NCBI GenBank assembly: GCA_026415595.1 | Contig: JAOAGU010000023.1 | Coordinates: 1 to 13,477 of the forward strand | DNA length: 13,477 nucleotides | Direction: 5' to 3' | DNA from: Thermodesulfovibrio sp. | Lineage (GTDB): Bacteria; Nitrospirota; Thermodesulfovibrionia; Thermodesulfovibrionales; Thermodesulfovibrionaceae | Shown: piece by piece, positions 13,384 through 13,477 of the stretch | Layout: each line of letters opens with the position of its first letter | Numbering within the stretch: the stretch's first letter is position 1 | Program-made: the position numbers and the translations under genes | Notes under the pieces: generated by a model | Seen by the model: only the letters and a program-made list of their open reading frames with translations | Told to the model about the DNA's origin: nothing | Databases searched by the model: none

Positions 13384-13477
13384 TTATTTTACTTTACAAG
13401 CTGAGCATAAAGGGTCTTTTTGCGCTTTGAAAGTTTTGAACTCTCCGCTCATACCATCCCATACAAGAAGTTTATTC
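13384..13477 (-). CDS. C-terminal tail of a ThiF/MoeB/HesA-type E1-like adenylyltransferase (partial)
   Basis: Only the last 30 codons and the stop are in the window. They read NKLLVWDGMSGEFKTF (first 16) and then KDPLCSAC before a KVK end. This matches the usual end of ThiF/MoeB-family enzymes, where a strand like KLLLFDxxxxxFRTF precedes a zinc-binding CxxC. Such enzymes adenylate the C-terminal Gly of a ubiquitin-fold sulfur carrier (ThiS, MoaD) for thiamine, molybdopterin or other sulfur-transfer chemistry. Which subgroup this is cannot be told from the tail. The stop is one base before the ATG of the 150-residue gene. Confidence 0.65.
   Translation of the reverse strand, partial: NKLLVWDGMSGEFKTFKAQKDPLCSACKVK

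Overview
The window is an AT-rich, gene-dense stretch of bacterial chromosome with short intergenic gaps and many overlapping start and stop codons. The gene set suggests a Gram-negative (kdsA makes the Kdo of lipopolysaccharide; there is an outer-membrane-type lipoprotein), probably anaerobic and thermophilic bacterium (B12-dependent ribonucleotide reductase, an encapsulin-type ferritin resembling those of hyperthermophiles, highly charged Lys/Glu-rich proteins). My best guess is a Thermodesulfovibrio-like member of the Nitrospirota. That is an inference from gene content and protein style, not a database match.

Layout. Positions 1-4232 (minus strand) form a tight four-gene unit: nrdJ (class II ribonucleotide reductase), a long divergent GroES-like protein, a LOG-family nucleotide hydrolase, and rlmN (23S rRNA/tRNA methyltransferase, cut by the window edge). 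A back-to-back promoter region at about 4277-4311 separates this unit from a plus-strand Na+/Ca2+-exchanger-type membrane protein. That gene has no Shine-Dalgarno sequence and a TATAAT seven bases before its ATG, so it looks leaderless. Its stop codon directly abuts the stop codon of a convergent 98-residue encapsulated-ferritin-like protein (minus strand), which has its own clear promoter.

Positions 5720-8837 (plus strand) form a second coupled unit: a YtxH-type membrane-anchored helical protein, mutS2 (TTG start, 4-base overlap) and a second LOG/SLOG-type Rossmann protein (4-base overlap). Next come about 430 bases without an intact gene, holding only short broken frames and one imperfect hairpin. 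Positions 9266-12460 (minus strand) form a third unit, transcribed bioA, then a beta-propeller lipoprotein with a heptad-repeat tail, then kdsA (GTG start). Divergent from bioA is a small DsrE-like protein. The window ends with a minus-strand pair: the C-terminal tail of a ThiF/MoeB-type E1-like enzyme followed one base later by an unrecognised 150-residue protein.

I found no tRNA or rRNA genes, CRISPR array, insertion sequence or clear rho-independent terminator. Most of the window is housekeeping. The points most worth a second look are the stand-alone encapsulin-type ferritin with no shell gene nearby, the GroES-like protein co-transcribed with nrdJ, the leaderless transporter with overlapping divergent promoters, the lysine-type features and cysteine cluster of BioA, and the orphan protein coupled to the E1-like enzyme.
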